NCBI GenBank assembly: GCA_005777515.1 | Contig: SXMA01000001.1 | Coordinates: 1 to 11,317, forward strand | Reading direction: 5' to 3' | Origin: Actinomycetota bacterium | GTDB lineage: Bacteria > Actinomycetota > Actinomycetes > Nanopelagicales > Nanopelagicaceae | DNA length: 11,317 nt | Shown here: positions 1 to 8,839 of the stretch, in pieces | How positions within the stretch are numbered: the stretch's first letter is position 1 | Layout: each line of letters begins with the position of its first letter | Position numbers and translations under genes: made by a program | The notes under the pieces: model-generated | What the model saw: the letters and a program-made list of their open reading frames with translations, nothing else | The model's database searches: none | What the model was told of the DNA's origin: nothing

Positions 1-672
1 GCAACTATCGAAGGCCTACCTGCTATCCAAACTCTAATTTCAGAGGGCATCAGCGTTAATGTAACAATAATTTTTTCAACTAAACGCTATGAGCAAGTAT
101 TAGATGCATTCATAAAAGGATTAGAGGATCGGGCAGGTAAATCCCTCTCACTCTCTGATATTCACTCAGTGGCATCCTTCTTCATAAGTCGGGTAGATAC
201 CGAAATTGATCCAAGACTTAAAGCCAGTGCTTCAAAAGAGGCGTTAGATCTGCTTGGAAAGTCAGCAATTGCCAATGCGCACCTTGCATATCAGCACTTT
301 GAAGAGGTCTTACACTCAGATCGCTGGCAAGTGCTTGCAAAACTTGGAGGCAATATCCAAAGGCCGCTCTGGGCTTCAACTGGGGTAAAGGATCCAAGTT
401 ATGACCCAACCCAATATGTAATGGAGCTAGTTGCGCCATTATGTGTCAACACTATGCCGGAGCAGACTTTAAATTCCGTTAAATCTCAAGGAGAATTTAA
501 AGGCAATAGCATCTCAGGAAAATACTTAGATGCAGCTGGAGTCATCAATCAATTAACAAGTATTGGAATAGATATTGAAGAGGTAGCAGAGAAGCTAGAG
601 GTAGAGGGAATTGAAAAGTTTATTAAGCCTTGGCTTGAGTTGATCGCAAATGTTGAGGCTGCTAGTAAATGA
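1..672 (+). CDS. tal: Transaldolase, 3' part (5' end outside window)
   Basis: Transaldolase moves a three-carbon dihydroxyacetone unit between sugar phosphates in the non-oxidative pentose phosphate pathway, in the cytosol. Frame 1 is open from the first base and gives 223 C-terminal residues. Actinobacterial Tal is about 360-375 residues, so roughly 140-150 are missing upstream. Visible family motifs are ATIEGLPAI at the very start, EGISVNVT, HSVASFFISRVDTEID, RPLWASTGVKDPSY and VNTMPEQTL. The Schiff-base lysine of the family sits just before the ATIEG segment, so it falls a few bases outside the window. A GTG at 169 could be taken for a start, but it lies inside the conserved SVASFF motif and is internal. 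The stop overlaps the pgi start as ATGA, which indicates co-transcription and probable translational coupling. Identity is clear; nothing looks damaged. Confidence 0.95.
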   Translation, partial: ATIEGLPAIQTLISEGISVNVTIIFSTKRYEQVLDAFIKGLEDRAGKSLSLSDIHSVASFFISRVDTEIDPRLKASASKEALDLLGKSAIANAHLAYQHFEEVLHSDRWQVLAKLGGNIQRPLWASTGVKDPSYDPTQYVMELVAPLCVNTMPEQTLNSVKSQGEFKGNSISGKYLDAAGVINQLTSIGIDIEEVAEKLEVEGIEKFIKPWLELIANVEAASK

Positions 673-2186
673 TCAGACTCACTGGCTTTAAGCAAGGCAG
701 GGGGCTTTGGGAGAAGTTAGATAAAGCCACCATTCGCCTTGCTAATTGTGATCCAACCATCTGGGGCGAGAGCGCTGCTAAAGAGGCAGCGATAAGACTT
801 AACTGGGTTAATCTTCCAGAAAAATCTCGCCAGCTTCTTCCTGAGCTTGATGCTCTCTCTGCTTGGTCAAGAGAATTTGGCCACGAGGTTTTCATTCTCT
901 GCGGTATGGGCGGTTCTTCCCTTGCACCAGAGGTGATGGCGCAGGTCTATAAAAAGGAATTAACAATTCTGGATTCCACAGATCCTGCTCATGTTAAGAA
1001 AGTTTTGGATCAAGATTTGTCTAAGTCTTGCATAATCATCGGCTCCAAATCTGGCTCAACTATTGAAACAGCCTCTCAGATGGCAGCAGCCAATCAGCAG
1101 TTAATTGAGCAGGGCCTTGATCCAAAGAATCACTTTGTAGTGATTACCGACCCTGGATCCCCTCTTGATATTCAAGCAAGGGAAAGTAACTTACGAGTAG
1201 TAAATGCAGATTCAAATGTCGGTGGGCGCTTTAGCGCACTTAGCGCCTATGGACTTACTCCTGCTGCCCTTATAGGTATTGATATCTCAATTCTCTTAGA
1301 TGATGCTTATGAGGCATCGCAATCCTTTGCTAAGCCCGGCTCAGTGGTTACTCAAGTTGCAGCTGCTCTGGCTGATAAGTTTTTTTCATTTGTAGGATTT
1401 CTCGATACCGGCTCTAACGTTTCTGGGCTGAGTGAGTGGATAGAGCAGCTAATTGCAGAGTCAACTGGCAAAGATGGCAAAGGCGTCTTGCCCATAACTT
1501 TGACAAGGAAAAGCAAGCTTAACTACCCAGTAATTACCTTTGATGGAAGTGGCGAAAACAGCGTTGAAGCAAGTCTTGGTGAACACTTTATTTTCTGGCA
1601 GTGGGTCACAGCTCTTCTAGGATATTTACTTCAAGTCGACCCATTTAATCAACCGAATGTCACAGAGGCTAAAGATAAGACCAATGCCCTGCTTTCCAGA
1701 TGGAGTAAAGGGCGAGAGGAAATCAACCCAGTATTTGAAAGTGGCAGTATTGCTGTTTATTCAACACTTCAAGAAGACTCTGTGGCGCACTACTTAGAGA
1801 GAGCTATAGCAAACTCCAAAGGCTATTTAGCGATAATGGCCTATCTGCACCGCGGCATCGATGATCAAATTAAAGATTTAGCACCACTACTTGAGAGTAA
1901 ATCAAAGCTTCCCACCACCTTTGGTTGGGGTCCAAGATTTCTTCACTCAACTGGCCAGTTCCATAAGGGTGGACCCAACACTGGTTCATTTATTCAAGTC
2001 ACAGCAGATAATGAAAATAATTGGCCAATTCCAGGAAGGGATTTTGGATTTGAGACTTTGATTATGGCTCAAGCGCTCGGTGATCTGGAGGCCTTATCCA
2101 GTAGAGGCTTTAGCGTGATTCGTTTTCACTTAAAGAATCGAAAGCAAGGTATTGCAGAACTTCTTAGCGCGGCAGAAAAGATTTAA
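669..2186 (+). CDS. pgi: Glucose-6-phosphate isomerase
   Basis: Interconverts glucose-6-phosphate and fructose-6-phosphate at the top of glycolysis, in the cytosol. The 505-residue product has the two-SIS-domain layout. The first phosphate-binding region is GMGGSSLAPE (from about residue 79), followed by SKSGST (126-131), TDPGSPLD and VGGRFSALS (184-192). The C-terminal part has HSTGQFHKGG (426-435), with a likely catalytic His and Lys, then IPGRDFGFETL. This HSTGQ..HKGGPN version is the one I associate with the Pgi half of fused transaldolase/phosphoglucose isomerase proteins, rather than with the ~550-residue E. coli type. The ATG start at 669 shares ATGA with the tal stop and has no room for its own leader, so translation is probably coupled to tal. 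The 3' end overlaps the opposing rbpA by 4 bp. zwf, opcA and pgl, which often follow in actinobacteria, are absent here. Confidence 0.95.
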   Translation: MIRLTGFKQGRGLWEKLDKATIRLANCDPTIWGESAAKEAAIRLNWVNLPEKSRQLLPELDALSAWSREFGHEVFILCGMGGSSLAPEVMAQVYKKELTILDSTDPAHVKKVLDQDLSKSCIIIGSKSGSTIETASQMAAANQQLIEQGLDPKNHFVVITDPGSPLDIQARESNLRVVNADSNVGGRFSALSAYGLTPAALIGIDISILLDDAYEASQSFAKPGSVVTQVAAALADKFFSFVGFLDTGSNVSGLSEWIEQLIAESTGKDGKGVLPITLTRKSKLNYPVITFDGSGENSVEASLGEHFIFWQWVTALLGYLLQVDPFNQPNVTEAKDKTNALLSRWSKGREEINPVFESGSIAVYSTLQEDSVAHYLERAIANSKGYLAIMAYLHRGIDDQIKDLAPLLESKSKLPTTFGWGPRFLHSTGQFHKGGPNTGSFIQVTADNENNWPIPGRDFGFETLIMAQALGDLEALSSRGFSVIRFHLKNRKQGIAELLSAAEKI

Positions 2187-2190
2187 TCTT
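2178..2190. repeat. 13-bp palindrome covering both convergent stop codons
   Basis: AAGATT-T-AATCTT reads the same on both strands apart from the central base. It contains the final codons of pgi (AAG ATT TAA) and of rbpA (GAA GAT TAA on the other strand). The arms are six bases, AT-rich, with a 1-nt centre, so it would be a poor RNA hairpin. It could be coincidence of two AT-rich gene ends. Confidence 0.4.
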
Positions 2191-2530
2191 CATCCTCAGC
2201 GCGTAGTTTCTTTAGCGCTGCTTCCAAAATCTTCTTAGCTTCGGCCTCTGTGCGACGCTCTTTTACATAAGCTAAGTGGGTCTTATACGGCTCATTTTTG
2301 ATTGGTGATGGTGGGTTGTTCTTATCTTGCCCAGCTGGAAAACCGCATCTTGGGCAGTCCCACTCAGCAGGAACAACAACTGTTCCATCTTCAGCAAAGG
2401 AAGGTTTTGTTTCATGGCCATTTTGGCACCAGTAAGAAACGTGAAAGCGCGCAATAGCTTCGCCGCGTTCAGCCTCGCCCATTGGGCCTGCGCCAACGCG
2501 TGAACCTCTGATAGCACTTCCACCAGCCAT
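2183..2530 (-). CDS. rbpA: RNA polymerase-binding protein RbpA
   Basis: RbpA binds actinobacterial RNA polymerase and the principal sigma factor and helps form and stabilise the open promoter complex. The 115-residue protein has the family order: an N-terminal tail with IRGSRVG (7-13), a core domain, a linker (about 70-84), and a charged C-terminal sigma-interaction helix beginning THLAYVKERR (84-93). The core carries a zinc-site pattern, C35-x3-H39 and C59-x2-C62, like Streptomyces RbpA and unlike the mycobacterial form, which lacks most of these ligands. The ATG start is preceded by a good ribosome site (GGGAG at about 7 nt). It lies 35 bp after secG on the same strand and probably shares its transcript. 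Its last codons GAA GAT TAA interlock with the pgi stop on the other strand. Assignment is firm from the core and the helix motif. Confidence 0.93.
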   Translation of the reverse strand: MAGGSAIRGSRVGAGPMGEAERGEAIARFHVSYWCQNGHETKPSFAEDGTVVVPAEWDCPRCGFPAGQDKNNPPSPIKNEPYKTHLAYVKERRTEAEAKKILEAALKKLRAEDED

Positions 2531-2565
2531 TTAATTACTCCCTTTTCTAGAGATTAATAAACCTT

Positions 2566-2793
2566 TTATTTCAAAACTAAACCAAGTGCAATGATGATGG
2601 CAAACCAGAGGCCGCCGACCACAATTGTGATGCGATCTAAGTTCTTCTCAACAACGGATGATCCACCATAGGTTGAGGACATGCCCCCGCCAAATAGATC
2701 TGACAGTCCGCTGCCTTTTCCTTTATGGAGCAGAACTAAAAGAATCATCAAAATGCTGGTGATTACCAGAAGGATTGAGAGGGCTAACGACAC
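2566..2793 (-). CDS. secG: Preprotein translocase subunit SecG
   Basis: Small inner-membrane subunit of the SecYEG export channel. The 75-residue product shows two hydrophobic segments (about residues 3-22 and 53-73) around a glycine-rich cytoplasmic loop. That loop holds the family signature HKGKGSGLSDLFGG followed by STYGGSSVVEKNLDRIT. Length and layout match bacterial SecG. The start is GTG at 2793, supported by a strong AAGGAG ribosome site (2800-2805) with 6 nt spacing; no ATG is available at this end. It sits 69 bp after tpiA and 35 bp before rbpA. The 69-bp leader is long enough for a separate promoter (see the candidate at 2824-2850), so secG-rbpA may be partly independent of the glycolytic genes. 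Confidence 0.95.
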   Translation of the reverse strand: MSLALSILLVITSILMILLVLLHKGKGSGLSDLFGGGMSSTYGGSSVVEKNLDRITIVVGGLWFAIIIALGLVLK

Positions 2794-2823
2794 TTATTTC
2801 TCCTTGGGTTGAATAAGGGGCAA

Positions 2824-2850
2824 ATACTACCTAAAGGCGGTGAATCCCAA
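2824..2850 (-). promoter_or_regulatory. Weak candidate promoter for secG-rbpA
   Basis: On the - strand the tpiA-secG gap holds TTGGGA (2845-2850) and TAGTAT (2824-2829), which fit the TTGnnn / TAnnnT pattern of principal-sigma promoters. The spacing is only 15 nt rather than the usual 17-18. The implied leader before the secG GTG would be a little over 20 nt and would contain the ribosome site. Only pattern matching supports this, and in AT-leaning DNA such matches arise by chance. Confidence 0.22.
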
Positions 2851-2862
2851 CGAATCTAGGCG

Positions 2863-3642
2863 CTAGAGAACCCGGTGGAATTTGCATAGGCGGGCAAACT
2901 CCTCGGCATCAAGGCTAGCCCCGCCAACCAAGGCGCCATCGATATCGCTCTGTCGCATAATTTCTACAATGTTTGCCGACTTAACCGAGCCGCCATAGAG
3001 AATTCTGGCATTTTGAGCAATCTCATCACTTCCAATATCAGCAAGCTCTAGGCGAATAGCTGCGCAGACCTCTTGAGCATCATCTGGAGTAGCAGTCTTT
3101 CCAGTTCCAATTGCCCATACCGGTTCATAGGCAAAAACAATTTTCTTTAGATCTGGTTTATGAAACCCCTTTAACCCTTGACGCAGCTGGTTAATTACAT
3201 AGGTCACGTGTGCGCCTGATTCGCGCATTGCTAATTCTTCACCAATACAGAAAATTGGCACCATCTCGTTATCTAATATGGCGCGTATCTTTGCATTTAT
3301 TAACTCATTACTCTCGCCGTGTATTGCTCGTCGCTCAGAGTGTCCCGCTAGAACATAGGTGCAATCGAGTTTCTTGAGCATCGCACCGGAGATGTCACCA
3401 GTGAATGCACCAGACTTTTCTGGTGAAATATCCTGGGCTCCATAAGATATCTTGAGACGATCTCCGTCAACTAAAGTTTGAACTGATCTTAAATCTGTAA
3501 ATGGCGGCAGCACTGCCACTTCAACTGCATCAAAGTCACGATCCTCTAGTGAATAGGCCAACTTCTGAGTAACAGCAATTGCTTCAAGATGGTTGAGATT
3601 CATCTTCCAATTGCCAGCAATCAGCGGTTTACGTGGGCTCAT
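2863..3642 (-). CDS. tpiA: Triose-phosphate isomerase
   Basis: Interconverts dihydroxyacetone phosphate and glyceraldehyde-3-phosphate in glycolysis and gluconeogenesis; a cytosolic dimer in most bacteria. The 259-residue protein is normal family length. The active-site set is complete: K13 in AGNWKMN, H101 in AGHSERR, and E173 in [14 protein letters not shown], which also contains the mobile phosphate-gripping loop. The C-terminal YGGSV phosphate motif is present too. The ATG start has an AAGGAG ribosome site 6-7 nt upstream. It follows pgk after 25 bp, so gap-pgk-tpiA reads as one transcription unit. A TCTAG/CTAGA inverted repeat spans the stop codon but has no T-tract. Confidence 0.97.
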   Translation of the reverse strand: MSPRKPLIAGNWKMNLNHLEAIAVTQKLAYSLEDRDFDAVEVAVLPPFTDLRSVQTLVDGDRLKISYGAQDISPEKSGAFTGDISGAMLKKLDCTYVLAGHSERRAIHGESNELINAKIRAILDNEMVPIFCIGEELAMRESGAHVTYVINQLRQGLKGFHKPDLKKIVFAYEPVWAIGTGKTATPDDAQEVCAAIRLELADIGSDEIAQNARILYGGSVKSANIVEIMRQSDIDGALVGGASLDAEEFARLCKFHRVL

Positions 3643-3667
3643 TTCTGCTCCTTAGTTGGCTACTTGC

Positions 3668-6006
<2,339 letters not shown>

Positions 6007-6984
6007 TTAATTAAGTAGCTCTGGTGAGAGCCCGGCCTCAGTATCTGGAATTCCTAGATCGCTCGCGCGTTTATCGGCCATCGCCAATAGGCGTCTAATT
6101 CGTCCGGCAATTGCATCCTTTGTCATGGGCGGCGTTGATAGCGAACCCAACTCTTCAAGGCTTGCCTGCCCATGAGTTATTCGCAGCTGTCCTGCTTCAC
6201 GAAGATGATCTGGAATGTCTTCACCTAGAATCTCCAACGCTCTTGCAACTCGCGCAGAGGCAGCAACAGCAGCTCTTGCTGAGCGTCTTAGGTTGGCATC
6301 ATCAAAGTTTGCAAGGCGATTAGCGGTTGCTCTAACTTCTCTTCTCATCCGTCGCTCTTCCCAAGCCATAACGCTTTCATGGGCTCCAAGACGAGTTAAT
6401 AAAACTCCAATGGCATCGCCATCTCTGATTACTACTCGATCAACTCCGCGAACCTCACGAGCCTTTGCAGCAATTGTTAATCTGCGAGCAGCGCCAACAA
6501 GAGCAAGTGCGGCTTCAGGTCCTGGACAGGTTATTTCAAGAGCCGATGATCTTCCAGGTTCAGTTAACGAACCATGAGCAAGAAATGCACCACGCCACGC
6601 AGCCTCGGCGCAACAAATTCCTGCAGAGACAACTTGCGGTGGCAAACCTCTTACTGGACGTCCGTGTGAATCAACAAGTCCAGTCTGCCTTGCTAAGTTA
6701 TCGCCATCTTTAATCACTCGAACTAAGTAGCGACTGCCTTTTCTTAAACCGCCAGCGCTAATAACTGCTAAATCTGAATCATGGCCATAGATATCAGCAA
6801 TATCTTTTCTAATTCTTCTGGCAGCTTGGGCGGTATCAAGTTCAATCTCAACCATTATCTTTCCAGCCGAGATATGTAGCCCTCCAGCAAAGCGCAATAT
6901 CGCGGAAACTTCCGCCTTTCGGCAGCAAGGCTTTGAGATAGTAAGGCGACTTAACTCATCCTTAACCGCTGCAGTCATTGCCAT
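6007..6984 (-). CDS. whiA: DNA-binding regulator WhiA
   Basis: WhiA is a conserved Gram-positive DNA-binding protein. In Streptomyces it works with WhiB to switch on sporulation and cell-division genes; in Bacillus it affects division and chromosome segregation. The 325-residue product starts [14 protein letters not shown], the standard actinobacterial WhiA N-terminus, which fixes ATG 6984 over the in-frame ATG at 6978. An N-terminal domain (about 1-110) is followed by the degenerate LAGLIDADG-like fold (about 125-220; [20 protein letters not shown]) and a C-terminal helix-turn-helix (about 225-310; [24 protein letters not shown]). The LAGLIDADG endonuclease activity is known to be lost in this family. 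It starts 5 bp after the yvcK stop and has no good ribosome site, so it is probably translated by coupling. In a non-sporulating plankter its likely role is division control (inference). Confidence 0.96.
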   Translation of the reverse strand: MAMTAAVKDELSRLTISKPCCRKAEVSAILRFAGGLHISAGKIMVEIELDTAQAARRIRKDIADIYGHDSDLAVISAGGLRKGSRYLVRVIKDGDNLARQTGLVDSHGRPVRGLPPQVVSAGICCAEAAWRGAFLAHGSLTEPGRSSALEITCPGPEAALALVGAARRLTIAAKAREVRGVDRVVIRDGDAIGVLLTRLGAHESVMAWEERRMRREVRATANRLANFDDANLRRSARAAVAASARVARALEILGEDIPDHLREAGQLRITHGQASLEELGSLSTPPMTKDAIAGRIRRLLAMADKRASDLGIPDTEAGLSPELLN

Positions 6985-6989
6985 GTGGG

Positions 6990-7949
6990 TTATCTAAGCA
7001 TCTCGGCTTGGAAAATGTGGCTCAAAGTCAAAAATAATTTTTCAGTATCATGGTGATTGCTTCCTGGGTGAGAGGCAAGATCTGCAACAAATACCCTTCC
7101 ACCCATCGCCTCAACAAGGCCCTCTAACTCTATTAATAGCTCAGAACGAGCGGCAATTGAGCTATCTAGTAGAGCAACATCACAGTTTAGATCTGGAGCA
7201 AATCTGCGCAAGATTCTCAAATGATCCGCTGGAGAACTGCCAGCCAACTCATCCCCACTGGCGCTCGGTGAGGCATCAAGATTAAGAATTATCACTTTCT
7301 TAGCCCTTGAACTCTCAAGCACCTGACGTTGTTTGGTAACTAGAAGATGTGGCAGAACACTTGAAAACCAGGAGCCTGGACCTAAGGTAATAAAGTCCGC
7401 TTTCGCAATTGCATCGACTCCTTGAGAAGTTGGTGTTGGATCATTCGGAATTAGCCTTAAATCTTCGAGAGTTCCTTTTCCTAGCGCTACCTCTTGCTGT
7501 CCTCTAATTAAGTGCGTTCCCTGCCAAGTTTTAAAAACTCCTTCAATATCAAGAGGTTCTAGAGCCATTGGCAGAACTCGTCCTACGACTTTTAGTAGCG
7601 CACCAACTTTATCGAGCCCTTTAATTGGATCACTTTCACCATCCCAAAGAGCAGTCAATAGTAAATTGCCAAGAGCATGCCCATCTAACTCGCCTTTGGA
7701 GGTGAAGCGATACTGCATTATCTCTGCCCAGCTCCTGCCCCATTCATCATCTGAGCAGAGCGCAGCAAGTGCCATTCTTAAATCCCCTGGCGGAAGTGAA
7801 TCAAATTCTTTTCTTAATCTTCCACTCGAACCACCGTTATCAGCGACAGTAACAATGGCAGTCAATTCATTAGTGATTTTTCTTAAAGCAGATAAGGTGG
7901 CAGCAAGACCATGACCTCCGCCAAGGGCGACAACCTTGGGTTTACTCAA
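6990..7949 (-). CDS. yvcK: Gluconeogenesis/cell-shape factor YvcK, CofD-like
   Basis: YvcK (CuvA in mycobacteria) is a CofD-fold protein that binds UDP-sugars and is needed for normal growth, cell shape or peptidoglycan supply on gluconeogenic carbon sources in Bacillus and mycobacteria. It is not the F420-making CofD enzyme itself. The 319-residue protein shows [12 protein letters not shown] (8-19), [40 protein letters not shown] and the phosphate-site motif [18 protein letters not shown], in family order and at normal length. The start is TTG at 7949, whose TTGA contains the rapZ stop. An AGGGAG stretch lies only 2 nt upstream, and no other start codon nearby retains the conserved N-terminal glycine motif. 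It stands in the conserved rapZ-yvcK-whiA order (yvcJ-yvcK-yvcL in Bacillus). Confidence 0.95.
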   Translation of the reverse strand: MSKPKVVALGGGHGLAATLSALRKITNELTAIVTVADNGGSSGRLRKEFDSLPPGDLRMALAALCSDDEWGRSWAEIMQYRFTSKGELDGHALGNLLLTALWDGESDPIKGLDKVGALLKVVGRVLPMALEPLDIEGVFKTWQGTHLIRGQQEVALGKGTLEDLRLIPNDPTPTSQGVDAIAKADFITLGPGSWFSSVLPHLLVTKQRQVLESSRAKKVIILNLDASPSASGDELAGSSPADHLRILRRFAPDLNCDVALLDSSIAARSELLIELEGLVEAMGGRVFVADLASHPGSNHHDTEKLFLTLSHIFQAEMLR

Positions 7950-8818
7950 CGCTCCCTGCCTAAATCTCTATGAATGGCGTGAGCCGAAACGCTATGCTCT
8001 GCATCAATTGCGCTGCCGTTAATTCTTCCTGCAAGCTCTTCGGCGACAGCTACGCTTCTATGTTTTCCACCAGTGCAGCCAATTGCAAGTGTTATATATT
8101 TCTTTCCCTCTCGCAAATATCCCTGGCCTAAGCTATTAAAGAGCGCTAGGTATTTTTCCAAAAATTCACTCACGTTCTCAGCGTTAAGAACCGCCTGCCT
8201 TACCTGCTCATCAAGGCCATTCATCGCCCGAAGTTCAGGATCCCAGTGTGGGTTTGGAATAAAGCGACAATCCATAACTAAATCTGCATCAACTGGAAGA
8301 CCGAACTTATATCCAAAAGAGAGAACGTTTACTTTTAAAGATGCTGAAGGGTCTACCGAGAAGAGCTCGGCAATTTTTTTCTCTAATTGATGAACATTCA
8401 GTTGTGATGAATCAACTACAAGATCTGCCCCAGAACGAAGTTCTCTTAGGCGCTCTCGCTCCTTCTCGATACCATCAACGATTCGATCACTTCCTTGAAG
8501 TGGGTGGGGACGTCTAGATGATTCAAACCTTCGAACTAATACATCATCTGAGGCATCGACAAAGATAATTTTGCGGGATATTCCCCGCTCTGCTAACTCA
8601 GCTAGGGTTTTATTCAAATCATCAAAGAATTGTCTACCCCGCACATCAATTACCACCGCAATTGAATCATCGCTGCTTTGAGTTAAATCAAAGAGCGGAA
8701 TTAGCAAAGAAGGGGGCAAGTTATCTATTACATACCAGCCATGATCTTCCATGGCATGAGCCACCGTGGAGCGACCTGCACCGCTCATTCCAGTTATGAC
8801 TACTATTTCGCGTCCCAT
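7946..8818 (-). CDS. rapZ: RNase adapter / nucleotide-binding protein RapZ (YvcJ family)
   Basis: A P-loop ATPase/GTPase family protein. In E. coli RapZ senses glucosamine-6-phosphate and directs RNase E to the small RNA GlmZ. In Gram-positives YvcJ hydrolyses nucleotides, but its physiological target is less clear, so an RNA-adapter role here is only inference. The 290-residue product has Walker A at GMSGAGRST (10-18), with Arg where classical P-loops have Lys, which I recall as usual for actinobacterial members. Then come DVRGRQFF, the conserved VLSFGYKFGLPVDADLVMDCRFIPNP segment, and the C-terminal IGCTGGKHRSV motif that binds a ligand in the E. coli protein. It begins at ATG 8818, 21 bp after uvrC, with only a weak ribosome site. 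Its stop overlaps the yvcK start. Confidence 0.95.
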   Translation of the reverse strand: MGREIVVITGMSGAGRSTVAHAMEDHGWYVIDNLPPSLLIPLFDLTQSSDDSIAVVIDVRGRQFFDDLNKTLAELAERGISRKIIFVDASDDVLVRRFESSRRPHPLQGSDRIVDGIEKERERLRELRSGADLVVDSSQLNVHQLEKKIAELFSVDPSASLKVNVLSFGYKFGLPVDADLVMDCRFIPNPHWDPELRAMNGLDEQVRQAVLNAENVSEFLEKYLALFNSLGQGYLREGKKYITLAIGCTGGKHRSVAVAEELAGRINGSAIDAEHSVSAHAIHRDLGRER

Positions 8819-8839
8819 GCCTACATCATCCTAGGTATG

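Noticed and set aside
10..18. Possible unusual Walker A (Arg for Lys) in RapZ as a lost function
   Set aside because: Coordinates here are RapZ residues 10-18. The GMSGAGRST form is, to my knowledge, normal in actinobacterial RapZ, so it is not evidence of decay.
169..171. GTG as a start codon for tal
   Set aside because: The frame is open to the left edge and the codon lies in a conserved internal motif, so the gene simply continues upstream of the window.
218..439. Short - strand open frame within tal
   Set aside because: The opposite strand encodes intact transaldolase motifs; this is a shadow frame.
1949..1960. Perfect 12-bp palindrome AACTGGCCAGTT in pgi
   Set aside because: It encodes the conserved catalytic segment STGQF; coding constraint explains it and no second copy was noticed.
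2789..2793. GACAC pentamer at the secG start as a WhiA site
   Set aside because: GACAC is the motif reported for Streptomyces WhiA, but a single pentamer occurs often by chance and this one overlaps the start codon.
2855..2867. TCTAG-GCG-CTAGA inverted repeat at the tpiA stop as a terminator
   Set aside because: The stem is only 5 bp and no T-run follows on the - strand, so it does not meet the usual terminator pattern.
6215..6577. Open frame of 120 codons on the + strand inside whiA
   Set aside because: It is antisense to the best-conserved part of WhiA, has no family motif, and reflects codon pattern on the opposite strand.
8073..8390. Open frame of 105 codons on the + strand inside rapZ
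   Set aside because: It is wholly antisense to conserved RapZ residues, with no ribosome site or recognisable domain.
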